From Clostridia bacterium (GTDB lineage Bacteria > Bacillota > Clostridia > Lachnospirales > Lachnospiraceae), in assembly GCA_910575725.1 (NCBI GenBank), contig CAJTFE010000015.1, positions 35,608 through 99,607 on the forward strand: a stretch of 64,000 nt of DNA. Direction: 5' to 3'. A model generated the notes under the pieces. It ran no database searches, had not been told where the DNA came from, and was given only the letters and a program-made list of their open reading frames with translations. The position numbers and the translations under genes are program-made. Below, in pieces: positions 52,865 to 61,999 of the stretch (positions within the stretch are counted from its first letter, which is position 1; each line of letters opens with the position of its first letter).

Positions 52865-54496
52865 TTACTGCCACGTCCACTGATCTACATTGTTGACAAT
52901 CGACCAGCCATGTCCGTGTGGGTGAAGCTTCTGCTCTGCCACTTGCAGATTGTCTCTCGACCAGTAGAGATGGTCGATATTTACAAGCCATATCCAGGGA
53001 ATATCCCCTTCCTGTGTGATACCGGTGGTTCCGTCCCACTGAGCTTTCTGCCAGAGCTCATAGGATGTGTCAAGATCGCTGGCGGCCAGAGCCTCATCCA
53101 TATACCGGTCAACAGTTTCATTGGAGTAGGGTGAAAAGCCTGCCAGTCCGTTTTCCAGGGTGTGATAAATGTTATAAAGCTCCATGGGAGAATGTGCTCC
53201 CCAGCCCCACATCAGAGGCTCCGCCTGAGCCCGATCATATGCCGTATCCCAGCCCACTCCCTCTATGGTTACTTCTATCCCAAGCGTCCTAAGCTGATTC
53301 TGAGTATCCGCCGCCAGGGCCTGCCGCAGAGAATCACTGGCCGGATACAGCAGATTGAAGGCCGCCCGTACCCCCTTCTTTTCCCGGATACCGTCAGAAC
53401 CCTCCGCCCATCCTGCTTCCTCCAGAATGGCCTTTGCTTCCTCCAGGTTATATTCCACCTCTGCAGTACTGTTGTACCAGGGCATCTTGTCGCAGACACT
53501 GTAGGCCGGCGTTCCGTAGCCGTTTACCACATTTTCCAGCATTTCCTGTCTGTTAAGGCCGATGTTAATTGCCCTGCGCACCTCCGGATCGCTGGTAAAA
53601 TCATTTCCTATGGGATTTCCTTCCGTATCTGTTCCTGCAGGTATTGCCGGAAGGTTAAATCCGCGGTTGTCCACAGACTCAAAAGAAAGAAGCTTATAGC
53701 CACTGATGCTCTGATCCGAGTAAGCTGCCGCTGTATAGGCCAGATCTACCTGGCCTGCCACTGCGGCCGCAAAAGCTGCATCCTCCTCCATAAAAACGAC
53801 CGTAACCTGCTTCATTTTTATCTCTTCTCCGTAATAATCCGGATTGGCCTCAAAGATAATCTGCTGTCCCTTATCCCACTGCTTCATCAGATACCGCCCG
53901 GAACCGATGGGATGCTCGCCGTAATCGGGGCCATAGGCGTGTTCCGGTACAATTCCCACAATAGCCATGGTATAAGGCCAGATGGAATAAGCCTGTGACA
54001 TGCGGAACTCCACCGTGGTATCGTCAAGAGCAGCCGCTTCTTTGAGCATGGTAAAATCATTGACAGAGCTTGCTTCCTTCACCGTATTATAAGTAAATGC
54101 AACGTCAGAGGCCGTCAGAGGCTCTCCGTCCGTAAAGGTTACATCATCCCGAATGGTTACCGTCCAGGTCATGCCATCCTCACTTACCTGCATATCCGTG
54201 GCCAGATCATATCCTATGGAGAGATCGGGATTCGTAACCGTCAGCGTGCTCTGAATCAGGGGCTCATGCACATGTTCTCCCGCTCCCCACCCGTATGCCG
54301 GGTCAAATCCGGCCTCCGGCTCTGAGCTCGGCCCCATAGCCACAATCACCGAATCCCCAGCCTTTGAAGACTCCGTCCCTTGTTCCGTCTGACTCTGGGC
54401 CTCCTCCAAAGACGGCTTATTGTTTGTGCCGCAGCCGGTAAACAGGCTCATGCACACTGCTGATGCTGTCATCAATAAAATCCACTTTTTCTTCAT
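52865..54496 (-). CDS. Nickel/peptide-type ABC transporter substrate-binding lipoprotein
   Basis: The 543-residue SBP_bac_5 family protein has a lipoprotein signal (ILLMTASAVCMSLFTGC). Typical segments are FDPAYGWGAGEHVHEPLIQS, VTIRDDVTFTDGEPLTASDV and PIGSGRYLMKQW. The C-terminus holds KLHPHGHGWSIVNN, with three closely spaced histidines. Members carry peptides, nickel or metallophores. Nickel or cobalt fits the CbiK neighbour and the Ni enzyme AcsB, but this is inferred. It has its own promoter. Confidence 0.88.
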   Translation of the reverse strand: MKKKWILLMTASAVCMSLFTGCGTNNKPSLEEAQSQTEQGTESSKAGDSVIVAMGPSSEPEAGFDPAYGWGAGEHVHEPLIQSTLTVTNPDLSIGYDLATDMQVSEDGMTWTVTIRDDVTFTDGEPLTASDVAFTYNTVKEASSVNDFTMLKEAAALDDTTVEFRMSQAYSIWPYTMAIVGIVPEHAYGPDYGEHPIGSGRYLMKQWDKGQQIIFEANPDYYGEEIKMKQVTVVFMEEDAAFAAAVAGQVDLAYTAAAYSDQSISGYKLLSFESVDNRGFNLPAIPAGTDTEGNPIGNDFTSDPEVRRAINIGLNRQEMLENVVNGYGTPAYSVCDKMPWYNSTAEVEYNLEEAKAILEEAGWAEGSDGIREKKGVRAAFNLLYPASDSLRQALAADTQNQLRTLGIEVTIEGVGWDTAYDRAQAEPLMWGWGAHSPMELYNIYHTLENGLAGFSPYSNETVDRYMDEALAASDLDTSYELWQKAQWDGTTGITQEGDIPWIWLVNIDHLYWSRDNLQVAEQKLHPHGHGWSIVNNVDQWTWQ

Positions 54497-54541
54497 GGCG
54501 TGTATTCCCTCCCTGTCATATTTGTCTCCTCAATAATCTTG

Positions 54542-54570
54542 ATTATACACATCCGTTAAAACCTTCACAA
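54542..54570 (-). promoter_or_regulatory. Promoter of the ABC transporter operon
   Basis: On the minus strand TTGTGA (54565-54570), a 17-nt spacer and TATAAT (54542-54547) lie about 45 nt before the binding-protein start. Confidence 0.6.
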
Positions 54571-54628
54571 GCCACCCTGGGGGATATTTTTGCAGTTTTT
54601 TAATATTCATGCAAAAACTAAGACAGGC

Positions 54629-54681
54629 TGCAAAAACCGCCTCTCTCAATATAAAAGCTGAAGGACGGCTTTTGCAGCATG
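54629..54681 (-). terminator. Hairpin after the Rpn-family gene
   Basis: GCTGCAAAAGCCG pairs with CGGTTTTTGCAGC across a 27-nt loop, separating the Rpn-family gene from the ABC operon promoter. Confidence 0.6.
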
Positions 54682-54748
54682 TCTGAAGCAATTTTATTTA
54701 ATTAACAGCGATATTTGTACGAGGGGATTCTATTGCAAAATGTCGAAC

Positions 54749-55837
54749 CTATCTCTTTTCCAATTCTGCAATCCGGCGCAGAGCTTCTTCGAGTTGTATC
54801 GATTTTTGACGCTCACGCTCCTCCAGCTTGTCGGCACGGATTTTTTGTTGTTCTAATTCTTGTTCTAATTCTTGTTTTACCTGTTCTGCCTCCTCCTTCT
54901 TCTTTTCTAATTTTTGTTTTGCCTGCTCTGCTTCCTTTTTCTTCTGTTCTAATTCTTCCTGCATCTCATCAATCATCAACTGTACCGTATTCCGGTCCAG
55001 TTCTCGCAGTTCTTTTGAAAAAAGTCCCATGATCTCCTCCATATTCCGGAACATCTCATATATCTCTTCATACATGGGCTTAAACTGCGGATAAGCTTGA
55101 ATCAGCTTCACAATCTCCTCTGGCTCTTCCGCACTGAAAAACATAAGCCATGCATCTAATTTTCCTGTCACATTTTTATTTTGCTGTGTTTTTTTAAAAA
55201 TGTCAATAGGGATAAACACGTATTTTTGAAGAAGCTCTATCTTGATTCCTGTATCTGACTTCTGTTCTGACCGATGTATGTAATGGTTGGGAAATTTTTG
55301 AAATTCTTCGGGACTGGATTCGAATAATACAATATTGTAAACAGATTTTATATTGCGGTAGCTGAACTTTTTTCGCTTTTCACTTCTAACGCGTTTATAC
55401 TGGCGCAGCAAAAGATCCGCCGAATAACAGGCACTGCGCTGGCCCGGAAATTTATACCCAATCTTCTGGATTTCTACATTCGCCAGGCTTCCATCCTTAA
55501 GTTCTACTACAATATCTGTAATCAACAGGGAACTTTCATCAGCAAGACGGGTAGAATCATTTGGAAGCACCATATGGACTTTCACCTGTGTTCCCAGAAT
55601 AAGTGACAAAAATTCATTTAAGCGTTCCGGTGCGCTCTCAGGATTCATAACCTCTTTAAAAAAAGCGTCATAAAGCACTCTTGGGCCTTTTACTCCCGTA
55701 CAAAAATTCAAGAATTCTTCTTGCTGTTCTTCTGTCCAGAAATGGAACATGTCCAAAAGCTTCTCGTTTTTATGTATATCCGCCAACACCTCCTTTCTTT
55801 CCCGAATCATGGGAAAATACCGTTTTAAATCTGACAT
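54749..55837 (-). CDS. Rpn-family recombination-promoting nuclease/PD-(D/E)XK protein
   Basis: The 362-residue protein has the PDDEXK_2-type sequence LLITDIVVELKDGSLANVEI followed by QKIGYKF, which carries the Asp and Glu-x-Gln catalytic pattern. It also has YDAFFKEVMNPESAPERLNE and ADLLLRQY. A long C-terminal coiled coil (about 285-360; repeated E/K/Q heptads) follows. Rpn proteins nick DNA and are often multicopy. AAGGAAGGAG precedes the ATG. A decayed relative is at 2433-2790. Confidence 0.82.
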   Translation of the reverse strand: MSDLKRYFPMIRERKEVLADIHKNEKLLDMFHFWTEEQQEEFLNFCTGVKGPRVLYDAFFKEVMNPESAPERLNEFLSLILGTQVKVHMVLPNDSTRLADESSLLITDIVVELKDGSLANVEIQKIGYKFPGQRSACYSADLLLRQYKRVRSEKRKKFSYRNIKSVYNIVLFESSPEEFQKFPNHYIHRSEQKSDTGIKIELLQKYVFIPIDIFKKTQQNKNVTGKLDAWLMFFSAEEPEEIVKLIQAYPQFKPMYEEIYEMFRNMEEIMGLFSKELRELDRNTVQLMIDEMQEELEQKKKEAEQAKQKLEKKKEEAEQVKQELEQELEQQKIRADKLEERERQKSIQLEEALRRIAELEKR

Positions 55838-56184
55838 AAACCTGCTCCTTCCTTAATTTGTACATATTCTTTGCACATAGAAGTATACCTGCAGGGTATT
55901 TACTTGATCTTTACACGTATTTTATACGTTCTTCCCCTATATACCCTTACACCTGCTTATTGAAAGCTTCTCCGAACTGGAGATATTGACACAAGATACT
56001 CAGCAAAAGACAATTACTGCCGGAAAATATTTCTCTCCACAAATGTATGCCCTGCGGATACTCCATTTATGCATGTCCCTTCGGGACGGGCGGATTACCT
56101 CCGTTAAGGTATATTAACATACATTCCAAAATTTTACAATTCAAAATTGAAATTTTTATACCCTTCACACGTATTTTACATATT
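55838..56184. repeat. Intergenic region with dispersed repeats
   Basis: This stretch has no gene. It contains ATACCTGCAGGGTAT-like palindromes near 55890 and the CCGTTAAGG repeat family member at 56047-56110 (compare 45301-45376) with hairpin GTCCC-TTC-GGGAC. The ACACGTATTTTA motif occurs twice (about 55914 and 56167). Confidence 0.5.
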
Positions 56185-57498
56185 TTAACCAGAGACGGAC
56201 TTATCGCCTTTGCCAGGATATTTCTTGTATCCGGACGGTTCGCGTACATTTTGTTTGCTCTTACCGAGCTTTGAATCTGCTAATATGAAACAACCTGTAC
56301 GCAAACGTCCGGACAGTGGATATATATTCAGTTCTTTTTCCACGTCTTCTTTTGAAAATTCTCCCTGATAGAGCTTCTGCATACACCTGATAAACTCTTC
56401 CTTTATTCTTTTCTCCAGTTCAAAGAGGCTTTCCAGATCAAGATCGGATCCGGATACCTGTTTCAGCAGTCCGTCAAAAAGCGCTTCTGCTTTCTGGGGC
56501 TGTATCGTCTCCATATAAGCTGTCAGTTCGGAAAGAATACGCTCCACCGGGAGCTTTTCACTGCACAAGGGCAGCTTCTCATAAAAAAAGAGCCTGTTTA
56601 CGCCGCCATTCAGCCGGTATTGTACTGCCATATCCGCCTGTCTGCGAATGTCGTAAAAGAGACAGGCGATTCCTTTGATCTCCTGTGAAATTCCTACGGA
56701 TATATCACAATATTCAAAAAAACGCATTTTCAGCTCTTCAAAAAAGGTCTGCACCACCGCATAAAAATCAATCTCCTCTGAATACTGAACCAGAAGATAG
56801 ATTCTGGACTCTATGTCCGTGATAACAATGCCGGAAAACAGCTTGCTGAAGGATTTTTCCGAATAATTCACAACCTGCTTTAAAAGGCGCTGATACTGGC
56901 TGCCGCTGAACTCTCCCTTGCCGATACACTTCACTGCAATCACACGAAACAGACCGTCTTCCTGAAAGTCCAGGGAATAGCTGTTCATCACTTGAGCTGT
57001 ATCCTGGTTCCTTAGCCATCCCGGAACCAACAGCACATTGCTTAGAAACTGCTGCTTTAGGAGCTCCTTATTCATGCGCAGCTTATGTTCCGTCTTTTTC
57101 TGTGCCTCCCTGTCCTTTGTCTCGTGATCCAGACGGGTAACAATCTGCCTCAGATTATTTTCCAGCTCCTCCTTATTTACCGGCTTTAAAAGATAATTTT
57201 CCACATTATATTTCAGCGCCATATGGGCATACTCAAATTCAGCATGTCCGCTCAGAAGCAGAAAAATGCATTTGATATTCTCAGCATTACAGGTTTTTAC
57301 AATATCCAGACCTGATATCTTCGGCATTCGGATATCGGTAATCACAATATCCGGGCGGCAGGTTCGAACAGCCTCCAGAGCCGCCGCTCCGTCCATGTAC
57401 TGCCCGATGATCTCAATCCCCATGCTTTCCCAGTCAACCAGCTTCTTTAGCAGCATACAAATATGAATCTCATCATCCGCTATAATTGCTTTGTACAT
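56185..57498 (-). pseudogene. YesN-type response regulator lacking its AraC DNA-binding domain
   Basis: I start at 57498 (MYKAIIADDEIHICMLLKKL), preceded by GGGGGAGG. The receiver has DIVITDIRMPKISG and YLLKPVNKEE; the middle region is typical of YesN-like regulators of two-component systems. Residues up to about 390 look native. The last ~47 residues (NIYPLSGRLRTGCFI...) are encoded by an inverted repeat element at 56216-56323, and the expected C-terminal AraC HTH (~100 residues) is absent. It is therefore truncated by that element. No cognate YesM-type kinase is adjacent. Confidence 0.8.
56216..56323. repeat. Second copy of the inverted repeat element, inside the response regulator gene
   Basis: The left part (GTATCCGGACGGTTCGCGTA, TTTTGTTTGCTC) and right part (CTGTACGCAAACGTCCGGAC, AGTGGATAT) are inverted copies. 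They align with the inner arms of the 37887-38092 element (TCCGCGCGGTTCTCGTACAG and ACTGTGCGCGAACAGGCGGA). The two are diverged members of one family. Confidence 0.75.
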
Positions 57499-57538
57499 GG
57501 CATCCTCCCCCAAGTGAAATTTTGCTGATCTTTAACAC

Positions 57539-57568
57539 ACTTTATCGCACTTTGTGTGCTAATGTCAA
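57539..57568 (-). promoter_or_regulatory. Promoter of the truncated response regulator
   Basis: On the minus strand TTGACA (57563-57568), an 18-nt spacer and TAAAGT (57539-57544). GCACACAAAGTGC, a palindrome in the spacer, may be an operator. Confidence 0.55.
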
Positions 57569-57607
57569 GAAAAATGCTGAACATTAACACAAAAGAGGAA
57601 ATGAAGT

Positions 57608-57862
57608 ATGAAAATCTATGATTATGAAGGAAAAAAGAATGTCTGTGGAACCAACATCCGGGAAGCCCGGGTGATCCGGCGGATCTCCCAGACAGAGCTG
57701 GCCGCCAGAATGCAGTTAGAAGGAATTCTCCTGGAACGCGACAGTATCAGCCGAATTGAAAACGGCGTCCGTTTTGTCGCCGACTATGAGCTTTTGGCCT
57801 TCGCCAAGGTATTAAATGTTGAATTGGAATGGCTGCTGGAAAAAGGGGCTGTCGCAAAATAA
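57608..57862 (+). CDS. Small XRE-type HTH regulator
   Basis: The 84-residue protein is a single helix-turn-helix domain: GTNIREARVIRRISQTELAA, LERDSISRIENGVRFVADY and ELLAFAKVLNVELEWLLEKG. AAGAGGAAATGAAGT precedes the ATG. It is divergent from the response regulator gene and might bind the palindrome in the shared 110-nt region. Confidence 0.85.
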   Translation: MKIYDYEGKKNVCGTNIREARVIRRISQTELAARMQLEGILLERDSISRIENGVRFVADYELLAFAKVLNVELEWLLEKGAVAK

Positions 57863-57872
57863 GACAGCCCCT
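57841..57872. terminator. Convergent terminator (XRE gene and TraX-like gene)
   Basis: GGGGCTGTC pairs with GACAGCCCC around GCAAAATAA; TTTTT follows on the minus strand. It overlaps the end of the XRE gene. Confidence 0.75.
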
Positions 57873-57922
57873 CTGACGAAAAAAGACATGGAAAATAAAA
57901 ATCTGACAGCAGCGCCTAAGCG

Positions 57923-58807
57923 CTACTTCAATATCACAACTCCTAAAAACCACAATAGATATACATGGGCCGGATAAAAAATGTAGTAAAAATACTTTTT
58001 ACACTGCCCCCGTTTCCCGTTGCAGGCCAAAAGCAGCGGCAGGGCAATAACCATCATCCACTGAAAATCATTATTCAGCATATGGGTTACATCCAGGATC
58101 GGCCGGAAGGAAGCTCCCCAGAGCACAAGCCCCGTGGTGATCTCCATAAAAGCCACCAGCACGTCATTGCCAATCAGCATAAAGAACTTTCCCCAGATTC
58201 CAAAAGCTGCATTCAGGAAGAATACCAGGCAAAGGAGCAGATACCCGGCGGTAAGCTTCCCCTTCTCCTCCTTGGTGTAGTAAAAAAGCGCTCCCATCAG
58301 AACATACAGGAAGGCTCCCTCGCACATCAGCGCACTGCCGCCCAGAGAAGAAAACAGACTCAAAATCGCATAAGGAACCTCCGCAAGCTCATAAAGAGCC
58401 GCCCAAATCAGTGCAAATGCAATCTGCCAGCCCCCGTAAATAAGCCACAGCCGCAGCCGCTTCTTCGGATGCTTCCGCCCGTACTCCAGCACCTCTATAA
58501 AAAGCGCCCCCGCAAAAAGAGTGGCAAAAATATTGTTGGTAACTGCCGTCGTCAATCCCGTTTTCTGGACAGCAAAGGATAGAAGCAGATTAACCAAAGC
58601 CATCAATACACTGCACATATAGAGGCGTTTAAAATACTGCCTTTTGTCGTGTGTCTTATCGAGACTCCAGGCCATTCCATAAAAAAACAAGGGCGCCGCA
58701 AGCCGTCCAATCCACTGAAACCAGATGGGCATCCCCGGTATAAACGCTCCGATATAATTCACTGCCATTGCCAAGAGAGCAATGCGCTTCAACATTGTCA
58801 CAGACAT
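57923..58807 (-). CDS. TraX family membrane protein
   Basis: This 294-residue protein with about eight TM helices has features of the TraX/acyltransferase-like family: LKRIALLAMAVNYIGAFIPG, IGRLAAPLFFYGMAWSLDKT and the C-terminal YYIFYPAHVYLLWFLG. Conjugative-plasmid TraX acetylates pilin; chromosomal clostridial copies have no proven role. No conjugation genes are near. Confidence 0.85.
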   Translation of the reverse strand: MSVTMLKRIALLAMAVNYIGAFIPGMPIWFQWIGRLAAPLFFYGMAWSLDKTHDKRQYFKRLYMCSVLMALVNLLLSFAVQKTGLTTAVTNNIFATLFAGALFIEVLEYGRKHPKKRLRLWLIYGGWQIAFALIWAALYELAEVPYAILSLFSSLGGSALMCEGAFLYVLMGALFYYTKEEKGKLTAGYLLLCLVFFLNAAFGIWGKFFMLIGNDVLVAFMEITTGLVLWGASFRPILDVTHMLNNDFQWMMVIALPLLLACNGKRGQCKKYFYYIFYPAHVYLLWFLGVVILK

Positions 58808-58835
58808 TCTTCTGAACCCCCAGCCTTTTGTATCT

Positions 58836-58913
58836 TCTGCCGCGGCACTCTCAAGGCCGCAGCGTACATCTTACTTCTGCCGCAGCATTCTTAGCGCCGC
58901 AGCGTACATCCTA
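58836..58913. repeat. ~40-bp tandem repeat
   Basis: Two imperfect copies of CTTCTGCCGCRGCAYTCT...GCCGCAGCGTACATC, upstream of the TraX-like gene. The rest of the gap to 58995 is AT-rich without a feature I can name. Confidence 0.7.
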
Positions 58914-58995
58914 CACATTTTACAATATTCTTACATAAAAGGAAAGTATTTGTTACAAATATTTAATTTTTCTTAAGAAATAAAACGTAACACTT

Positions 58996-59157
58996 CTATC
59001 TTCCGCATTTCCCATCTGAGGAAAAAAGATTATATCCCACCAGCATCAGCGAAAAAGCCGCCAGAGCACGCACAAACCATCCCTGCACGGGCATAAAAAA
59101 GGTAGTCAGTATCCCCACTCCGATCCAGAACATGACAAATCCAAGCAATTGTTTCAT
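58996..59157 (-). CDS. Small membrane protein (53 aa)
   Basis: A 53-residue protein, MKQLLGFVMFWIGVGILTTF followed by FMPVQGWFVRALAAFSLMLV and GYNLFSSDGKCGR, with two TM helices. CAGGAG lies 5 nt before the ATG. It lies 100 nt downstream of gerW on the same strand. Similar small two-helix proteins accompany sporulation or membrane genes in related Clostridia; the function is unknown. Confidence 0.7.
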   Translation of the reverse strand: MKQLLGFVMFWIGVGILTTFFMPVQGWFVRALAAFSLMLVGYNLFSSDGKCGR

Positions 59158-59275
59158 AACGGCTCCTGACACAAAAAAGTTCTCACTCTATTATATGCAG
59201 AAAAAGGTCCGGCAGATACCTGCCGAACCCTTTCCATATTTCTCCTTTAAGATATGCGGACTTCCCTGCCGCTTC

Positions 59276-59680
59276 CTACGCATCCGCCTCTTCCTTCTCA
59301 ATCACATCCACAGCATCCTGAATCGCGTCGGCCACAGGACTGTTCTCCTTCTTGCCGCTGGTAAACTTATTCACAAAATCCGGAACCATATCCAGAATCT
59401 TCGTCACCGTATCCTGGTTCTTCACATTCACAAGCTTGGTCACGCCGCCGGAGATCACAAGAATTGCGCTGGGAGAAATCTTTGCGCCCATACCTCCCCC
59501 CGCATTCTGCTTCTTATCTCCTGCAAAGGCCCCGGCGCCTACGCCGAAGGTTACGTCAACCAAAGGAAGAATGATGGTATCGCCGACTGTTACGGCATCG
59601 CCCACCACGGTCTTTGTGGTAATGAAGCTGTCCATTCCTTTGAACAGAGATTGTACGGTTGTATCAAAATTATTATTCAT
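59276..59680 (-). CDS. gerW: GerW family sporulation protein (YtfJ)
   Basis: I start at 59680 (MNNNFDTTVQSLFKGMDSFI), preceded by AGGAGG; the frame to 59725 is not conserved. The 134-residue protein shows GDTIILPLVDVTFGVGAGAF, the Gly-rich GGGMGAKISPSAILVISGG and VPDFVNKF of the family. In Bacillus, GerW is needed for normal spore germination. The leader carries TTACGGAACT. It is followed by the small membrane protein and preceded by a DUF2953 gene. Confidence 0.92.
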   Translation of the reverse strand: MNNNFDTTVQSLFKGMDSFITTKTVVGDAVTVGDTIILPLVDVTFGVGAGAFAGDKKQNAGGGMGAKISPSAILVISGGVTKLVNVKNQDTVTKILDMVPDFVNKFTSGKKENSPVADAIQDAVDVIEKEEADA

Positions 59681-59834
59681 GGTAAGTCCTCCTGATATAG
59701 TTCCGTAATACTCCTTCCCATACACCTTCCTCTAAATCAAGTTCCAGACCAGAATCGCAGGCCTGTTAATCGATCTGTGCACCAGAAAGGATATTACTAT
59801 AATAAGTTTTACAGTCTCCCTCACAATCCTCCTG

Positions 59835-60824
59835 TCATTCCCTGCCGCGGAGCTTGTGATATACGTAGAGTACATTTTTATCTCTCCAGAGCCTCCACAG
59901 AATCAAGGCCGCTGTCACCAGACGGAAGCCTCCCTTTACAAAAAGCTCTCCCTCCAGAATACTCTGTTCGAAATCCGGGTATACCTTAACATTATCCTTA
60001 AAAACCGGATAGAATATACTGATACCGCCCAGAATCTCTCCTGTCAGAGCCGGATCCTCCATACCGAAACGAAGCTCTCCTTGTATCTTTTTTGGAAGCA
60101 GCCTGGCAAGAAGAAGCTTTCCCTCCTCCATACAGTGGGAAAAAGCCTTCTTTGTCCGCTCATCCATTAGAAATTCCTTTGTATCCCGGTATTTCTGAAC
60201 GCCTTTCCTTATTTTAACACAAAAACGCCGGAATGTATATTTGAGATTTCTAATTTTTTCCCAGATTCCGAAAATCTTAAGAAAAAAGGCTTTTATTTTC
60301 TTCCAGATACGCACTGCCAGGCTGTCACGCTTCCCGGCGCTGTCCGGAGGCTTCTTATCCTCCCGCAGCCTGTCCGTATCCTCTTTCCTCATCGGAAGAC
60401 ACATTTCGTCTTTCCCGTTCTGCTCACTGGAACTCTTCTTTGTCTCTTCTTTGTCAGCCGTCTCCTCTTCTTCCGCCTTTAGAATCTGCTCCCCGCCTTC
60501 CACAGCCGCCTCTTCCGTATCCTGGAACAGCTCCTCTGCCGCCTCCTTAAGCTCCTCCTCATCCTCCGCAAAATTTTTAACGGTAATTCCGAAAACCTTG
60601 ATTTTCCCGGTAAAAACGCCTTCCCGGAAGCTTAAAGGGACGCTTACCATATGCAGCAGCCACGTTACCTTGGCCGCCGCCTCAAAATCCCCCTCCATGC
60701 GAAGCCTCCCCCGGTAACGGATCGGCACAAAGAGCAGCAGAAGCAGGATCAGAAGCAACAGCCCAAGAAGAGCTGCCAGAATGATACCAATTATTTTCAA
60801 AATAAATAGAAATACATGCAGCAT
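59835..60824 (-). CDS. DUF2953 domain-containing membrane protein
   Basis: The 329-residue protein has one N-terminal TM helix (IIGILAALLGLLLLILLLLL) then FVPIRYRGRLRMEGDFEAAA, a variable acidic/Lys-rich region (about 110-165), and the conserved C-terminal DUF2953 part (LLPKKIQGELRFGMEDPALT, TGEILGGISIFYPV). DUF2953 and GerW are commonly adjacent in spore-formers, pointing to a spore envelope role. Confidence 0.85.
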   Translation of the reverse strand: MLHVFLFILKIIGIILAALLGLLLLILLLLLFVPIRYRGRLRMEGDFEAAAKVTWLLHMVSVPLSFREGVFTGKIKVFGITVKNFAEDEEELKEAAEELFQDTEEAAVEGGEQILKAEEEETADKEETKKSSSEQNGKDEMCLPMRKEDTDRLREDKKPPDSAGKRDSLAVRIWKKIKAFFLKIFGIWEKIRNLKYTFRRFCVKIRKGVQKYRDTKEFLMDERTKKAFSHCMEEGKLLLARLLPKKIQGELRFGMEDPALTGEILGGISIFYPVFKDNVKVYPDFEQSILEGELFVKGGFRLVTAALILWRLWRDKNVLYVYHKLRGRE

Positions 60825-60852
60825 CCAATTCTCCCGTTTTTGATTTCTTCGT

Positions 60853-61194
60853 TTACTTCAGATCTTTTTCGCTCTCTAAAAGCAGCGCTTCCCCAAAATA
60901 TTCCCTTACCCCAAAGCCGCCTGTTTCCCGGTAAATATCCTCCACCATCCGCTGTGTCATTTCCAATGCCTCCTCATAGCCGGAGGCAATTCCCACAACA
61001 AAGGGATCCTGGCTGTAAAAGCCCGGCTGCTTCAAATGAGCCGCATGAAAAATATCAAAGAGATTCTGTTCGTTGGAGGCCAGAGAAATAAAATAAATAC
61101 TGACCATTCCAATCCCTCTCTCCGCCTTGCGGATAATCTTGTCCTTTTTTCCGGCTGTCTTTTCGCTTAAGTAAAGTTCCTTCGCCCATCTCAT
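60853..61194 (-). CDS. Conserved hypothetical protein near DUF2953/GerW
   Basis: I recognise no named domain in this 113-residue protein. Its features are YLSEKTAGKKDKIIRKAERG, SIYFISLASNEQNLFDIFHA and VVGIASGYEEALEMTQRMVE. The same kind of short protein occurs in other clostridial genomes. It lies 28 nt before the DUF2953 gene, so it is probably cotranscribed with it and gerW. Confidence 0.75.
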   Translation of the reverse strand: MRWAKELYLSEKTAGKKDKIIRKAERGIGMVSIYFISLASNEQNLFDIFHAAHLKQPGFYSQDPFVVGIASGYEEALEMTQRMVEDIYRETGGFGVREYFGEALLLESEKDLK

Positions 61195-61338
61195 ATAGAT
61201 AGCCGCCTTTCCCTGTCGGATTCCCGGGATTTTGGGCAGGTATGCAAAAAGAATCCGCCCTTCCAGAAATTATTTCCCAAAATAGCACGAAAGGAACACC
61301 GCAAAAGGAAAAAACAGGATTTATTTTGCGGCATTCCC

Positions 61339-61791
61339 TTAAAAATACTTTTTATTTCCCCAAAGATTACTCTTCTTCAAATCCAGATACTCATTATAAG
61401 CGCGCTCCAATATCTGCTTCTCGTTGGAAAATTTCAGCAGATGGTACGCCTCGTGGAACTTATAATAACCCGAATCTACAAAATACTCTTCGCGCTGTGG
61501 TTTACTGTAATAATTATCCGCCATCATCAGATACCAGTGGACATCCTTCTCCACCGTATCCTCCGGCACTGAAAAAGAATACTGGCTTTTTCCGATGTAC
61601 TTAATAATGGAAGCCACTACACCCGTCTCCTCACGCACCTCCCGAACCGCCGTATCCTTGAATTCCTCTCCCGGTTCTACAGTTCCTTTAGGAAGTACCC
61701 AGCCCTCGTACCGATTCTTATAATTCTTGTACAAAAGCAGTATCTTCCCCCGAAATATCACCACACCGCCACAACTGGTTGCCTCAATCAT
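61339..61791 (-). CDS. Nudix hydrolase
   Basis: The 150-residue protein has a full Nudix box, GTVEPGEEFKDTAVREVREE followed by TGV, and the surrounding GWVLPKG. It hydrolyses a nucleoside diphosphate linked to another moiety; the substrate is unknown. The C-terminal region is extended (YYKFHEAYHLLKFSNEKQIL). Confidence 0.92.
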   Translation of the reverse strand: MIEATSCGGVVIFRGKILLLYKNYKNRYEGWVLPKGTVEPGEEFKDTAVREVREETGVVASIIKYIGKSQYSFSVPEDTVEKDVHWYLMMADNYYSKPQREEYFVDSGYYKFHEAYHLLKFSNEKQILERAYNEYLDLKKSNLWGNKKYF

Positions 61792-61999
61792 TGCAAAACC
61801 TCCCTGCCTGGTGTGTCCCTTAGACTGGTAACAGTATAACTCTTTTTGAGAAGTTTGACAAGACCCCTGCTGGAAAAGAAATAAAGGTACATGTTATTGA
61901 TTTTTTACCCCTTTTATGTCATCATTAGATTACCCAGTAAAAAGCTCAGCCGTTCTTTTCCGGCGGCGTCCGCCTATCAAAATCAAGAGAGGTAATTCC

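Noticed and set aside
54497..54748. Cobalamin or NiCo riboswitch before the metal-type ABC operon
   Set aside because: No conserved cobalamin-box or NiCo core was visible; only a promoter and a terminator hairpin.
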